From NCBI GenBank assembly GCA_016630905.1, contig WBMQ01000001.1, forward strand, positions 992,001 through 1,056,000: a DNA stretch of 64,000 nt, given 5' to 3'. This document shows, piece by piece, positions 39,034 to 50,189 of the stretch (position 1 is its first letter; each line of letters starts with the position of its first letter). This DNA is from Capillidium heterosporum (taxonomy: Eukaryota; Entomophthoromycota; Entomophthoromycetes; Entomophthorales; Capillidiaceae). A model generated the notes under the pieces. It saw only the letters and a program-made list of their open reading frames with translations. It did not search any database and had not been told where the DNA came from. The translations under genes were made by a program, and so were the position numbers.

Positions 39034-40826
39034 ATGGATAAAGAAGAGATAAAAAAGGCAATTCAGGACATAATCATTGTAGAAGATACCGAGTATAGCA
39101 GCACTGTTCCATGTAATATCACTAACATTTCACTAGTATTTTGACACCAAAGAACTTGCGTCGAAAGGTGGAGATTAAATTAGATTTGGAAGTTGGTGCT
39201 TTAGATGACAGTGAACTTAAAGTTTTTGTTAAGGAAGTTACACTCCAATCGATAGTAAATTAATATCACCATTTTAAATTCAATGAAGTGTTTTTAGGAA
39301 GCTAAAGCTAAAGGCAAACTCAAAAACCCCAAAGCTAAAATTGATAATGAAGTATTGAATGAAATGGCAAAAGTAAACCCAAAAGATAATGGTGCTGAGA
39401 AGCAGAAAGGAACCAGGAAAAAAACTATTGAGACCGATGACGACGACGACGACGACGACGATGCTTTCAAAGAGGAGGTTAAGGTTACTAAACTAAAGCA
39501 AACCTCCAAAGCGAAAGACATTAAACCCAAACCTAAAGCAGTAAAGAAGGTGGACAATAAAAAGAAAGCTAAGGGTATCATTGAGTCTGAAGGTGAAAAT
39601 GAAATCACTTCACTAGAAGAGAGAGAAGGTAATATTGGTGCATATGTATTTATTAAAGTTTTTACTAGTTGTGGACAAAAGCTATATCAAATAAGGAGTC
39701 TAGTGATGAAGTAATACTATATTTATAAAATATCCAAGTGCTCATTTTAAATTAGGGGTATATTACAAGAAATTTAGAAATTAATTCTAAAATGATACTA
39801 TATTAGAAGTTCTAAAGGAGACGATAACAACGAATCGATCATGGAATTCAGTGATATCGATACCGGTTCAGACACTAAATCAAAAACTAAGAAGGGACGG
39901 GGTAGGAAAGCCAGTAGCACTAAAAAAGCAACTTCCGAGCCCAAAGTAAACTATACCAGTATCCATTAGTTTTAACTTTTTCCCTAACCATTTAGAAAAG
40001 CGATTTAAATCCAATGGAAACCAAAATTACTACTTTGAAGAAGTACGTACTCAAATGTGGAGTTCGTAAACCATGGTAAGGTTATCAAATTTAATCTCTA
40101 ACTAATACTGTTTCCTCTATACTTTAGGAAAAACTTGTTGGGTGATTTGAATCCCAAGCAGCAAGTTAACAAGATCTTGGAGATACTACGGGATTTGGGT
40201 ATGGAAGGTAAATAAAAAAATAGCACTATATATGATCATGTCTTAATGATATCTCTCAATATTTTAGGTAGACCCACGTTAGATAAATGCAAAGCAATAG
40301 CTACTAGGAGAGAGCTAGAGTTGGATCAAGACGGTAAGCTTTTACAGTTTTTTAAGACTGTGCTAAAAGCATCAATATGTACTAGGTATCGACACCAGCA
40401 ATATAATCATCTCCGAAGGGCGTCGCCCTCGCCGTCAAGTTAACAGCCTCTTCTTGTCCTCTAATTCAAATCAAGCTGCTCAATCCAATAGTGAAGAGGA
40501 GGCTGGAGAATCGAAAGAAAGTGATAGGAAAGATGAACTCAGCGACCTTGAAAATCTTAGCCTGCAACATAAACGTACTATTATTGAATCCGATGATGAA
40601 CCTAATGAAGAGAAGGAGGATTCAAGTAAGAGGAGTAAAACAAATGACTACCATCGTACCTTCAACTTTAGAACAAAGTAATAAGGAGGGTTTGCCTGGA
40701 AGTGTAGACAATGGGTTGGATGTCAATGCAAATACGGCCAATAACGAATCCAATAGTCCAATAAATAAACCCAACGTTATTGGGGATCCTGAACTAGCTA
40801 ACGAGTTGTTCGGTAGTGATGGTTAA
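39034..40826 (+). CDS. HIRIP3/Chz1-like histone chaperone with DEK-C-like N-terminus
   Basis: Nuclear H2A-H2B (H2A.Z) chaperone family. Proposed exons: 39034-39112, 39153-39254, 39298-39628, 39682-39710, 39807-39945, 39996-40075, 40128-40207, 40268-40333, 40386-40625 and 40672-40826. The N-terminus (EEIKKAIQDIII, NLRRKVEIKLDL) resembles a DEK-C domain. An acidic Asp run and Lys-rich linker follow, then the HIRIP3 core (LKKYVLKCGVRKPWKNLLGD, LEILRDLGMEGRPTL) and a CHZ motif (IDTSNIII, EGRRPRR). Exons 6-10 close perfectly. The 5' half needs two +1 corrections, at the exon 1/2 junction (CCA-T-AAC) and at the start of exon 5 (TTC-T-AAA), both at zero-frame TAA; then about 432 aa. Alternative splicing of these parts remains possible. 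Confidence 0.8.
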
Positions 40827-41704
40827 TATTAAATTATAAAAGTTGGTTAGATAAGGTATGTATTAGTAATTTTAAAATTTATCATTTATACTGCTATCAG
40901 TCAGTTTGAGAAGCAACAGTAATATTTTTTACCTAAAGAGATATATAGATGCAATTCCTGTTGATTCCAGCTTATTTTATTCATACATGTTCATTGACTT
41001 CAGCTTTAAAGTTTTAATATAGCTAACTAGAACTCCAGTATCTACAATATAAATATTAAAGCTATGCTATGAATGTACATCTTTAAACGTGAAATATCAT
41101 TCTATACTCTTAGCTGATGCTAAGAAGGGATAATCTGCATATAGAAGCCTAGATACAGTTTAACAATTAGAAACTAATTTGACCTTCGATTTCCATTACA
41201 CTGCTTATATAGTTGTTAATATATCTCAAGGTAACATCGGCTTTAAATTTCACCTATTTTATAAAGCTTTCCATCTAAATATCTTTTGAATTTGAAATAT
41301 TTAGAAATTTACCGGCCGATTGTTTGCTTTTAAATGACTAAATATTCGGATACATCTACAGCTCTCAAAGTTTTATATAGGCATTTAATCAAAGAAAGAG
41401 AATCGCTGCCATTACCGGTTGAATGTTACAAGGCTTATCGACATGTTAATTTAAATTGAATAGATTATTGCATGCAATCTGCTACTTTTTAACTAATCTA
41501 CATTTAAAAGCTAGGTGTGTTTTTGATAAATCTAATTGTTATTTTTAATCGCAAAGATATATAGCCTTAATATTAACCTTCTCATATACTTTTAACCTAT
41601 ATTAATATCAGAAAACTAGAGGTAGAGTCGTCTCAAATGTAGTATACGTAATAAACCTGATCAGCCATAAAATATATCGGCTATAAGCCTAAAAAACCAT
41701 ATGT
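40827..41704. other. Intergenic between convergent genes
   Basis: 0.88 kb between the 3' ends of the HIRIP3-like gene and RPN8. AT-rich; nothing recognised. Confidence 0.6.
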
Positions 41705-42785
41705 TTACTCTTTAGGAGGGGAGTTAAGGTTGGGTAGGTTGGCATCTACCAACTCAGTAGCGATGGGCAGCTTAATTGACTCCTTGGGTTCCTGATCCAA
41801 GTTTAAAACCTTGTTGTCGATCAAGTTGTGCAAAGCGATGACGCAACGGATGAAGGCAGAGACGTACAGGATTAAGTACTGGTCGTTTGTCTTTCTACAT
41901 AAAGCAACCAAGGTATCTAATTTGTTCAAACTTGGTAAAGTTGCAAACAACGTCTGTAAATTTTGGACTATAGTATGGTTGATAGGGAGTTGGTTGTTGA
42001 TGACCTTGTTCAGGTAGAGCTGGACCTCGTTCAACTTCTGGTGCAAACCGTTGAGGGATCGCACTTGGTTACTGAGACGAGTAGTCAAGGAACCTACCGC
42101 ATTATCTTTGATATCACGTAAAAGATGCTCCACACCGATCTCCTCAGCTTCTTCGGCACCGATGCTGGAGCTTACGTGAGCAAAAGTTTTGCTGGCTGCT
42201 TTACCATCCTAAACAATAGTTACAGAATATTAGCTATCAAAGTTATAATAATAAAGTTTACTTCAGATATATCTTCGATAGCAAAGTAAGCGTTTGTTGG
42301 GATAGATACATCGCTAGGCTTAACATCTACTACCACCAAGATAGGGTTGCTGCAGTAACGTCTAATAAGTTCATTTATAGCCAAGTCACATCCTTTAAGT
42401 TTGGGACCAGAGTGATACCAGCCTACCATCTTCTCCTTGGCATTAACTTTACGGAACATGGCCTCCATATTTTCCATGTAGTTGTGATCCAAGAACCATA
42501 CGTTAGGATCTTTCTCATCCTCCTCAAAAGGTACTATAGTAACAATTAAAATAACATTTTTAGAAATACTTTACCGGCAAAAGAATTGGCTACGTTAATG
42601 CGCTTTCCACTGGATTGTCCTAATAATATACCTACTACGCGTCTACGGGTATTTTTGGCAACGCGGTTGTAATGGTCAACTACCGACAACAATACTAGGG
42701 GGTGGACTACAACTTCCTGGGGTACTACAATGGTTTGCCCTTCGATAGGCTTTGGTCCTTCGATCTGAACTGAACTTATACTCAT
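41705..42785 (-). CDS. RPN8: 26S proteasome lid subunit Rpn8
   Basis: Non-catalytic MPN subunit that pairs with the deubiquitinase Rpn11 in the 19S regulatory particle. Exons 42785-42575, 42533-42262 and 42208-41705 give 328 aa. The MPN domain starts at about 20: [50 protein letters not shown] and [10 protein letters not shown]. The JAMM motif is not intact, as expected for Rpn8. The C-terminal helical region ([20 protein letters not shown]) is the Rpn8/Rpn11 heterodimer part. It is head-to-head with MED1 with only 67 bases between the two ATGs, implying a shared promoter. Confidence 0.96.
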
Positions 42786-42852
42786 ACTTCTTGTCTGTTG
42801 GATACTTTAAATTTGCTTTACTCTACGACTATAAGCTGCTGCTCGTTTAATT
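42786..42852. promoter_or_regulatory. Bidirectional promoter RPN8/MED1
   Basis: Only 67 bases separate the start codons of RPN8 (minus) and MED1 (plus). The interval contains no TATA box; core promoters must overlap or lie within the transcribed regions. Confidence 0.6.
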
Positions 42853-45143
42853 ATGAAAAGTTTTAAGTTTGCTTTCACCTCGCTGATTACGTTGACTTAC
42901 CCATCTAATAGACTACTTAGTAGATTTGATGGAATGTTATTGGCTATAAAACTTTTAGGATTAGCTCAGTATCTACAAAAAGAATATGCCTCTTTGTATA
43001 CAATAGATACTGCAAGAACTATGGAAGATAAGATGACATTAACATTAGACAAGAAGATAAAAAAGCTCTCCGATATTTTAAATAGCCTGAAGGAAATAGA
43101 GTTGATTTAAATTCTAACTTAAGTTTAAATTTCTTCAATAGTCGCAATTCGAACAATCAGCTTATCAACAATACAACTATACTGCACAGCTTATCAAGTA
43201 AGCCAACCTATTTTTATGTATAAGTCTAATTATATATTTATTAAATATAGAGTCTACAGTATCAGAACTAGGTGCAACTTTTAAAACCGAACTTCAAAAT
43301 TTGAAAGCCAGCATAGAGACTTACAAAGCACAACTCGTTAAGAACAAAGAGATTGATACCAATTTACATTCAAGTTTAAACAATGTTGAATTTAAAAAAT
43401 TCAAGGTGCTACATTTATTTCTTTAACTTGCTTTAATATTTTATATATAGGAAGAAAGTAAAAAATCGGCCAATGGCTTGAGCTTAGTGAACAATCTACA
43501 GACTAATTACTTCAACCTTTCCAACCAAATTAATGTCATATTCGATAAGAAAAATTATTTAACCGAGAGGTTAAAGTTTATTGCAAAAAAACTGAAGTAA
43601 GTTTGATTTGTATTTTATAGCTGTTTACTTTATATTAAGATTGGAAATCTATTTGCAAAACAACTACGAAAATCTGAGTTTAACTATATGTATCGCTGGG
43701 AAAGTTTTAGTCTTGGATGTAATGTACCATAGTTAGAGCCATTTAATAATTCATCTACATATTTAGGTTGATGTCGATAAGCTAGGAAACGTTACTAAAA
43801 CTGAATTAATCCATGACTCTCCGGACTGTATATCGGTAACTGAACCTACATGCTTCAATACTTATACTATTTATAGTTTAGTGAGATACTTTGTAAAAAC
43901 TTAAAGTAAGATCATTCCAATCATTACATTTATGTAGCTTTACTTAGAGAGCTAGACCTTTTGAATTTCGAACGAAACTTAGCTGGATTGGCTGAGATCG
44001 ACAAGTTGGAGAAATCAGAACAGAGTTTGGCCTTTCAAAATCTGAATCAATTTAATGTAGCCTTTGCTACCAAGTTGGACCTTGAAAGCCAAGAGACAGG
44101 TTTTAATGCACTGGATAGCCGCAATTTTTTACCAGCTTTTGTATACGCCAACAAACCACAGCTCAAATTGAAATTGGCTGGAGACAAGGAGTTTTTCAAC
44201 GAGAATGATTTAGGTAAGTTGGTGTTTTTGCACAGCTAATGGATTTATCTTTATTTATATATGTAGACATTGTAAAGTATGGGTACATAGTCAAATTGGA
44301 CTTTAAGGTCAAGAAAAATATCGAACCAGATAGTATCCTTCGTTTTGAAGCTGAGCTTTCACCCCAACTTACCAGTCACGATGTTCTTTACAACCATATC
44401 GTTGACAGTATAGATATTGACGAAAATACTGTTGTTATGGAGCAAAATCAAAAGCTAATTTTAAGTTTGGTACGTTCTTGTTTATAATATATATATTTAT
44501 GATTGCATTTTAGCTGAGTGAGGTATTGAAGCATAAGTCAGATTTAACTGATAGATCTCTAAATGAAGCACTATTAAATCAAAATATCAAGTTTGTTTCG
44601 GTAAATGTTTTTATCATTGACGAATATTCATTGAAAGTTCTGTAGGTATATCCCAATTTATATTGTAAATATCAGTTCAAAGTTCAACTCAAATCTTTTG
44701 ATATTGCCAAGTCGAACGACACAAGAAAGTTAAAGAGGTTTTCAACCTTATCACTGGATCAACTTTTCAAGCAGGTTCGTTGCCTACGTAGACAAAGGCT
44801 TTACAACGACTTGGTAAAAAGCTGCTTCGACGGAAAAGTTGTACATGATGAATTTTTAGAGCAAGGTAGCAGTAAAATTTTGTACTATAATATTGATAGA
44901 TATTTATTAGATGCACCTTGCTATAACATAGTAATCGTACCGACCGACAAACTGTTTCAATTGAATGTCCAGATTGCCGACTTCAAGAACAACGGCAACA
45001 TCGTTAACTTCAATTTAAAGGTTGAAGAAAATGGTAACGTAACTACGGACATCGACGATAGTAAGGATTGGAAGAGTAAATTTATTAAGTTGGTGGTTGG
45101 TACAAATAATTTGCCTACTGCTATAAGTCGTATTTGGAATTGA
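42853..45143 (+). CDS. MED1: Mediator complex subunit 1 (Med1)
   Basis: Middle-module subunit of Mediator, linking regulators to RNA polymerase II. Eleven exons: 42853-43100, 43142-43197, 43251-43405, 43451-43596, 43640-43718, 43767-43835, 43877-43905, 43948-44213, 44267-44469, 44514-44600 and 44646-45143, giving 611 aa with all phases matching. A helical N-terminal part is followed by the Med1 core: SLTICIAGKVLVLDVDVDKL then GNVTKTELIHD, and LDLLNFERNLAGLAEIDKL, all characteristic of Med1. The C-terminal half is a beta-rich extension without a name. Intron 1 uses a weak GTTGAT donor but has TTCTAAC and a normal length (41 nt). The start codon is the only ATG that keeps the first exon open; it is not proven. 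Confidence 0.8.
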
Positions 45144-45149
45144 TATATC

Positions 45150-45155
45150 AATAAA
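45150..45155 (+). terminator. Poly(A) signal of MED1
   Basis: AATAAA seven bases after the MED1 stop and seven bases before the antisense stop codon of the Ypi1-like gene, so the two 3' UTRs must overlap. Confidence 0.45.
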
Positions 45156-45161
45156 ACAACT

Positions 45162-45606
45162 TTAATGGTTACACTTCTTCCTGTTGTACTTTGGTTGTTT
45201 TTCGTAGGCGTTAGGGCTACCGATTCCTTTGCCCAAATAGGTCTGTTCATCTTCGCTGTTCTCATCGCTACTACTTTCACTTGAACTTTCATCAAAGTTG
45301 TACTGTTTACGATAGATGCAGCATACTAAACAAATTGTCAATATTTAATGGAAACGTTTAATGAAATTTACTTTTTGACTTCTTCCTATTCAAGTGCTCG
45401 TTATCTACAACTGAATCATCGAACCTTACCCTTGGACCGCTTTCACCTGAGTCTTCATCCTCTTCGTCCTCCTTATTCCCAGCATCAGGTTGCAACCGCA
45501 AAATTATAGGTTCGGGCTGGGCTTGAGTCTCATTAATGGTTAAAGTTCTTGAGCCTGAGCTAGATGGTCTGTTTTGATTTTTAGTTTTGGTTCGTAAGTT
45601 GGACAT
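45162..45606 (-). CDS. YPI1: PP1 inhibitor Ypi1 / PPP1R11 (inhibitor-3)
   Basis: Small disordered regulator of protein phosphatase 1 in the nucleus. Exons 45606-45372 and 45325-45162 sum to 132 aa. The diagnostic block spans the intron: VRFDDSVVDNEHLNRKKSK then CCIYRKQYNFDESSSES, matching the PP1-binding VxF-type motif and the NEHLxKKxSKxCCIY signature of the family. An acidic stretch (KEDEEDEDSGES) precedes it. The stop is 18 bases from that of MED1, which is convergent; the ATG at 45606 is divergent from eIF3e at 46006. Confidence 0.93.
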
Positions 45607-46005
45607 GTTGACTATAGGCTTTACTATTTATTTTATTGAAAGGTTGTTGAAGATATTGGTGCACTTGTTTATGAAGGAGGGTTTTAAACGGATACTAAGC
45701 AAAAGGAATGGATTTCTAATTCTCAAATCCCAAGTTGAAATTGGAGTGTGTTCAATTATAGTGGGATTTTACACCAATTCTTTGGAAGCTAAAGTTTGAA
45801 CCTTAGTGCTTCTTAAATATTCCAAATAAAATGCATCTTAACCCAGTTTTAAATTTATGTGGATCTGCAGTTAATTTGGACTAACTAAGTAATCGTAAAG
45901 CATCTTGTGCGCAATTTTTTGCAAATAATCTAGCAAATTTGTCCAAAATTTTTGAAAAGTTGAACTGACTTTTGCTTTTGAAAAGTTTAGGATAGTATTA
46001 ACAAG
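45607..46005. promoter_or_regulatory. Shared upstream region of YPI1 and eIF3e
   Basis: 0.4 kb between divergent start codons; contains no supported gene and no clear TATA box. It must hold both promoters. Confidence 0.5.
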
Positions 46006-47571
46006 ATGGATAAATACGACTTGACTCAGAAGATGGTGCCCTACCTCGATCGCCATCTAGCTTTCCCTTTACTTGAGTTCCTCAGTATAAATGAAGTAAC
46101 CAAGCTCCATTGCAAATTATTTAGATCTTTTTTATTTCAATAGGTCTATAGCGGTAAAGATTTGCTTCAAGCCAAATATGAGCTTCTATCCAAAACCAAC
46201 ATGGTCGATTTCACTACCAACCTATACAAGCAGTTACATGGTACCGAAGATGTTCCTGAAGGTATACATGAGAGTTACATTTTAAGCTAAATTTATTCAA
46301 GAGTTAACCAAGAAGCGTGAGCATGTGTTGGCTACCCTTGAAGAGCTCAACTCAAAGACCAAAAAGGTCATGGAGATAATTGAAAATCCGGAGGTAGTTG
46401 CAGCTTTGCGTCAGGATAAGGAACATAACTTGAAGTACCTTAAAGATAACTTCCAGGTAATTCCAATTAATACACCTTTCTCATTTTTGATAGCTTGAAC
46501 CCGAATCTATCGACAGTTTATACCAGCTCGGCTTGTTCCAGTACAGCTGTGGTAACTATGGTGCCTGTATAGATATGCTTTACCATTTCCAGATTTTGGT
46601 AATTGCATTTTGCCTTACAAAGCTAATTTTTGAATAGTCGGTCGATGAGAAGATGCTACTATCCTCTCACTGGGGTAAGCTATCAGCCGAAATTTTATCC
46701 GGCAACTGGGAAGATGCCTACACGGACCTTCAGAAATTGAAAGATTCTATTGAAAGCGGTGTAAGGCATACTATCGCTCAATTTTTTAACTTATGAAATC
46801 TTTAGAGAAGTGCCACTCCTCTCCACTTGCTTCACCAGCGTACTCATCTTATCCACTGGTCCCTGTTCATATTCTTCAACCACACCAAGGGTAGAGACTA
46901 CATATTAGATATCCTGTTGCAACCTCAGTACATCAGCACCATCCAAACCTCCTGCCCCTGGATCTTACGCTACCTGACTTGTGCCGCCATCATCAACCGT
47001 CGTCGCAAGAACGTTATCAAGGACTTGCTCAAGATTCTGCAACAGGAAACCCATGTCTACCAGGACCCCATTACCCAGTTCTTGGAGGCCCTCTACCTCA
47101 ACTTTGACTTTGACGGAGCTCAAGCTAAGCTCAAAGAGTGCGAGGAGGTCCTCAGCAGCGACTTCTTCCTGGTTTCCTCCTTAGAAGACTTCTTGGAGTC
47201 AGCCCGTACCCTCATCTTGGAAGCCTACTGCCGCATCAACCAGCGTATCAACATCGGTCAGCTATCTCAGCGCCTGAATTTAAGCCCCGAGGATGGTGAG
47301 AAGTGGATCGTCAACTTTATCCGGGACAGCCGTGTCGACGCCAAGATTGATTTCACCGACAACTCCGTTGTAATGAACCCCATCAACTCCTCCATCTACC
47401 GCCAGATGATCGATAAGACCCGAGATTTGGTCTTCCAGACCCAATTGGTAGCTAATGGCATCGAGAAACGGGATGCCTGCCCTCAATTCGACTGCCGGTA
47501 CCGGTAAAGGCAAGCATGGAAACCGTCGTCACAACCCCAACCACCGTCCTACCACCACCACTAAAGCTTAG
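46006..47571 (+). CDS. Translation initiation factor eIF3 subunit e (Int6)
   Basis: Subunit of the eIF3 complex that recruits mRNA to the 40S subunit. Exons 46006-46095, 46144-46261, 46302-46456, 46494-46598, 46638-46760 and 46806 to the end. N-terminal eIF3e domain: [40 protein letters not shown]. The PCI domain has [20 protein letters not shown] and [18 protein letters not shown]. Read straight, the frame stops at 47507 (430 aa) after [11 protein letters not shown]. In the +1 frame the sequence continues [20 protein letters not shown] to TAG at 47569-47571, with the same C-rich codon pattern, giving 451 aa, closer to the family length (about 445). The surplus base would be near 47478 (GCC-T-GCC). 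The extension is inference. Confidence 0.94.
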
Positions 47572-48480
47572 ATGTCAAATAAGTTAAACGTTTCGGTTCC
47601 ATGGATCTTTATTTTTAGTACTATTAGCTTATAGTTCATTTTTATTATTATTAAGCATGCTTTTGTTTTTACTTGTCATATGTGGTAGTTTACTATGAGA
47701 ATCTAGTTTATGGATAAGAGCTATAAACAATTTCGACTTTTTTACATAGATTGTATATTGAAATATATTTAGAAATGGGATCGTGTATAATATTAATCAA
47801 TAGATTCAATCCCAGTAATTAGCTACAATGCTAGTTAATAATTTCTTCATTAGTATAACTAAAATTTAGTATCCTCATTACTTATCTTTTAATTTTGATT
47901 TGAAGTCTTAGGATATATCTATACCACTCAATAAATGGCTGATATTTATCAAGCTATAATCAAATAGCATTTTATATTTTACAAATTAGCTGACTTGTCT
48001 TCAATACAGATAATCTTCTATATATTTGGCCATACAATAAACTTTATTGCTGTACAGTATCGGATAGTAAATAGCTTATCAACTTTAATTAGGTAACGAC
48101 ATTGGAGTAATTAATGACGTGTATCTTCAACAAAGCCCCAACTCAACTCTACTTTGATAAAATATTGTAGCATACCAAGTAACCTATTGCCTAATTCCAT
48201 AGTAATCTTAATGATTTAGCATCTATGAGAAGGTAATATATTTCCTGGTATCTTCTCTTTACAAATGCTATATGATGAGTTCAAATTACATAAGCTGAGA
48301 GATATAGTAAAGTTTAAAGGTCCCATCGTATGCCATTTATAAATAAAGCATGTAATTAACATACAGTAGTATAAAGAATATCGCATATCAGAACAGCTAA
48401 CTCATTATATGATGCAAGTACAAACTGAGTTTAAAGCTGCCTATCAATATATGTATCTTTAATATAGTCCTATTACAAAG
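47572..48480. other. Intergenic between convergent genes
   Basis: 0.9 kb between the eIF3e and PQ-loop gene 3' ends. AT-rich, no gene recognised. Confidence 0.6.
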
Positions 48481-49710
48481 TTAAAGTAAGTTATCATCGG
48501 TCTCTGAAAGGTTAGAAGCCAACGAGTGGTGTACCAAATGCATCTTATCCTTAGCCATACCCTTCTTCCACTTGTCCATCAGCGTCTTGGTACGTTGGTG
48601 GGGCTTGCGTTTGTAGTCGTAGTTGGCTCTAACATTGTTATTGTTGAGTAAAAGTGGTTCCAACTCGTCTCCATTAGAGTCATCTGTAGCAGTAGCCCCT
48701 TGGACGTTGCCGATGTAGATAGGTCCGTAGGATTTAGCCTTGGAGCGCTGGTGCTGCCAGTGGAAGTAGATACAAGTTATCAGCAGGAGCCCCTGCAAAA
48801 GTCCAGTTACTACATAGGTGATCCAGGTAGTCCAATTAGTACCTTCCCGGATAGCTATCGAATAGGCAAAGAGGAACGCCCCTATTTATAAATTAGAATG
48901 CTGCTTTTGGGAAGTTAAGCTTACCAGGGTGTCTGCATGAGCATCATAGGGATACTAAGTGCACCACAGCTCTAAGGTTAAAGTTAATTGAAGTGCTAAA
49001 GAAAAGTAAAAGATTACCTTGCGGTGCCATGTCTGGATAATCTGAGGGAGGTACTGAACGGTAGCCAGTAGCATAGATAGCACGCCGTTAAAAGAAGCCC
49101 AGTGATATAAGTATTCATTGTAGCCACTACCAGCAACAAGAAGGAATCCAGTAATCAGCAAGGTAATTGTCAAATGCAAGGTGGCGGTGTAAGCTACCTT
49201 CAAAGAGGCCTGCCACTCCTGGGATGGAGTAACTGGAGGTAAAGAGAAATGTAAATGTGGTATGTAAGGAGCAACTTTACGTTGCTCTGGGAAGTATATG
49301 TAGTACAAAATGAACCTAGTAAAGTCAGCTTTTATAATGAAATTTAGCTTACACTATACCGAACAGTACCCACTGCGCCCCAATCTGAATTATTCCCAGT
49401 ATGCTTTCCATACACAGGCCAAAAGTCTAAACAAAATATTAATTCAAAACTCAATAGTAAAACCAACCAATTGTGAGCAGCATTGGATGACCGATATCTG
49501 GTTGAGTAGTATGTTGATTAATGAAGCTAAACCTGAAGTTGCTCCCAGCAGTAGGAAATAAGGCGATAGGCCATCGCTACTCTTGTTTACGATAATCTTC
49601 AAATGTTGGGGCAGGTAAGATAGTACCAAGCCGGTGAGTATGAAAGCTGATATTGATGTCTGCATAAAGTCATGTTCATATTTACAGGTTGGTTCGGTTG
49701 TCGTATGCAT
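48481..49710 (-). CDS. PQ-loop repeat membrane protein, frame interrupted once
   Basis: Seven-helix transporter-like protein; relatives export amino acids or act in vacuole/lysosome and Golgi membranes. Exons 49710-49468, 49426-49353, 49315-49018, 48971-48925 and 48881-48481. Two PQ-loops are visible: LSYLPQHLKIIVNKSSDGLS and VQYLPQIIQTWHRK. Hydrophobic helices include ILGIIQIGAQWVLFGIVFIL (made by joining exons 2 and 3) and YVVTGLLQGLLLITCIYF. The C-terminus is charged and cytosolic (DELEPLLL, an acidic-dileucine-like sorting signal). At the exon 4/5 junction the frame is one base long: MLMQTP then GAFLFAYSIA requires removing one base from CCC-T-GGG-GCG across the splice site. With that, 353 aa. 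Exon 1 uses a GTTGGT donor. Confidence 0.82.
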
Positions 49711-50189
49711 CTTTTAGAGAAAAGCAGTCCAGCCCGAACTATGGACTTTTATATGTTGGAGAAAATTGATGCTAATTGGCTTAAAATTACGGTTGAACTC
49801 AAACTTCGCTTTTATCAATCGAATTTAGAGCTTTTCAAAATCAGTGCTTTGTTGAATCTAAACCTGAACTTTCAAATATCAGGTTTATCATTAAACTTTT
49901 CTGATAATGTAGTGCTAGTTTGTTTAGCTGGATTTTAAATGTTCACAGTTATTAGTAGGTTTTAACTTCAATTATTTTAACTAATGGTTTTAACATCTAG
50001 TCGACATTGGAAATTGAAATCAAGTACTGTAGTGAATTCATATTTGATCGAGTATGGTTTCAGCAATATATCATATAGTTATATATACAGTAGTTAAATC
50101 TCTCGAATGAAGATAGATTTATGATTTTAAATTAAAATATCAATTATTTACTACTATGCAGAAATGTTAAGTCAAGTTTGTAGGCGACG
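49711..50189. other. Intergenic
   Basis: 0.48 kb upstream of the PQ-loop gene and downstream of the next minus-strand gene. An open frame at 49672-49938 on the plus strand overlaps the PQ-loop start and has no support. Confidence 0.55.

Noticed and set aside
39756..39757. Two-base exon in the HIRIP3-like gene as the preferred model
   Set aside because: It fits phase and intron lengths, but a +1 step or an assembly error is simpler given the many similar cases; kept only as an alternative.
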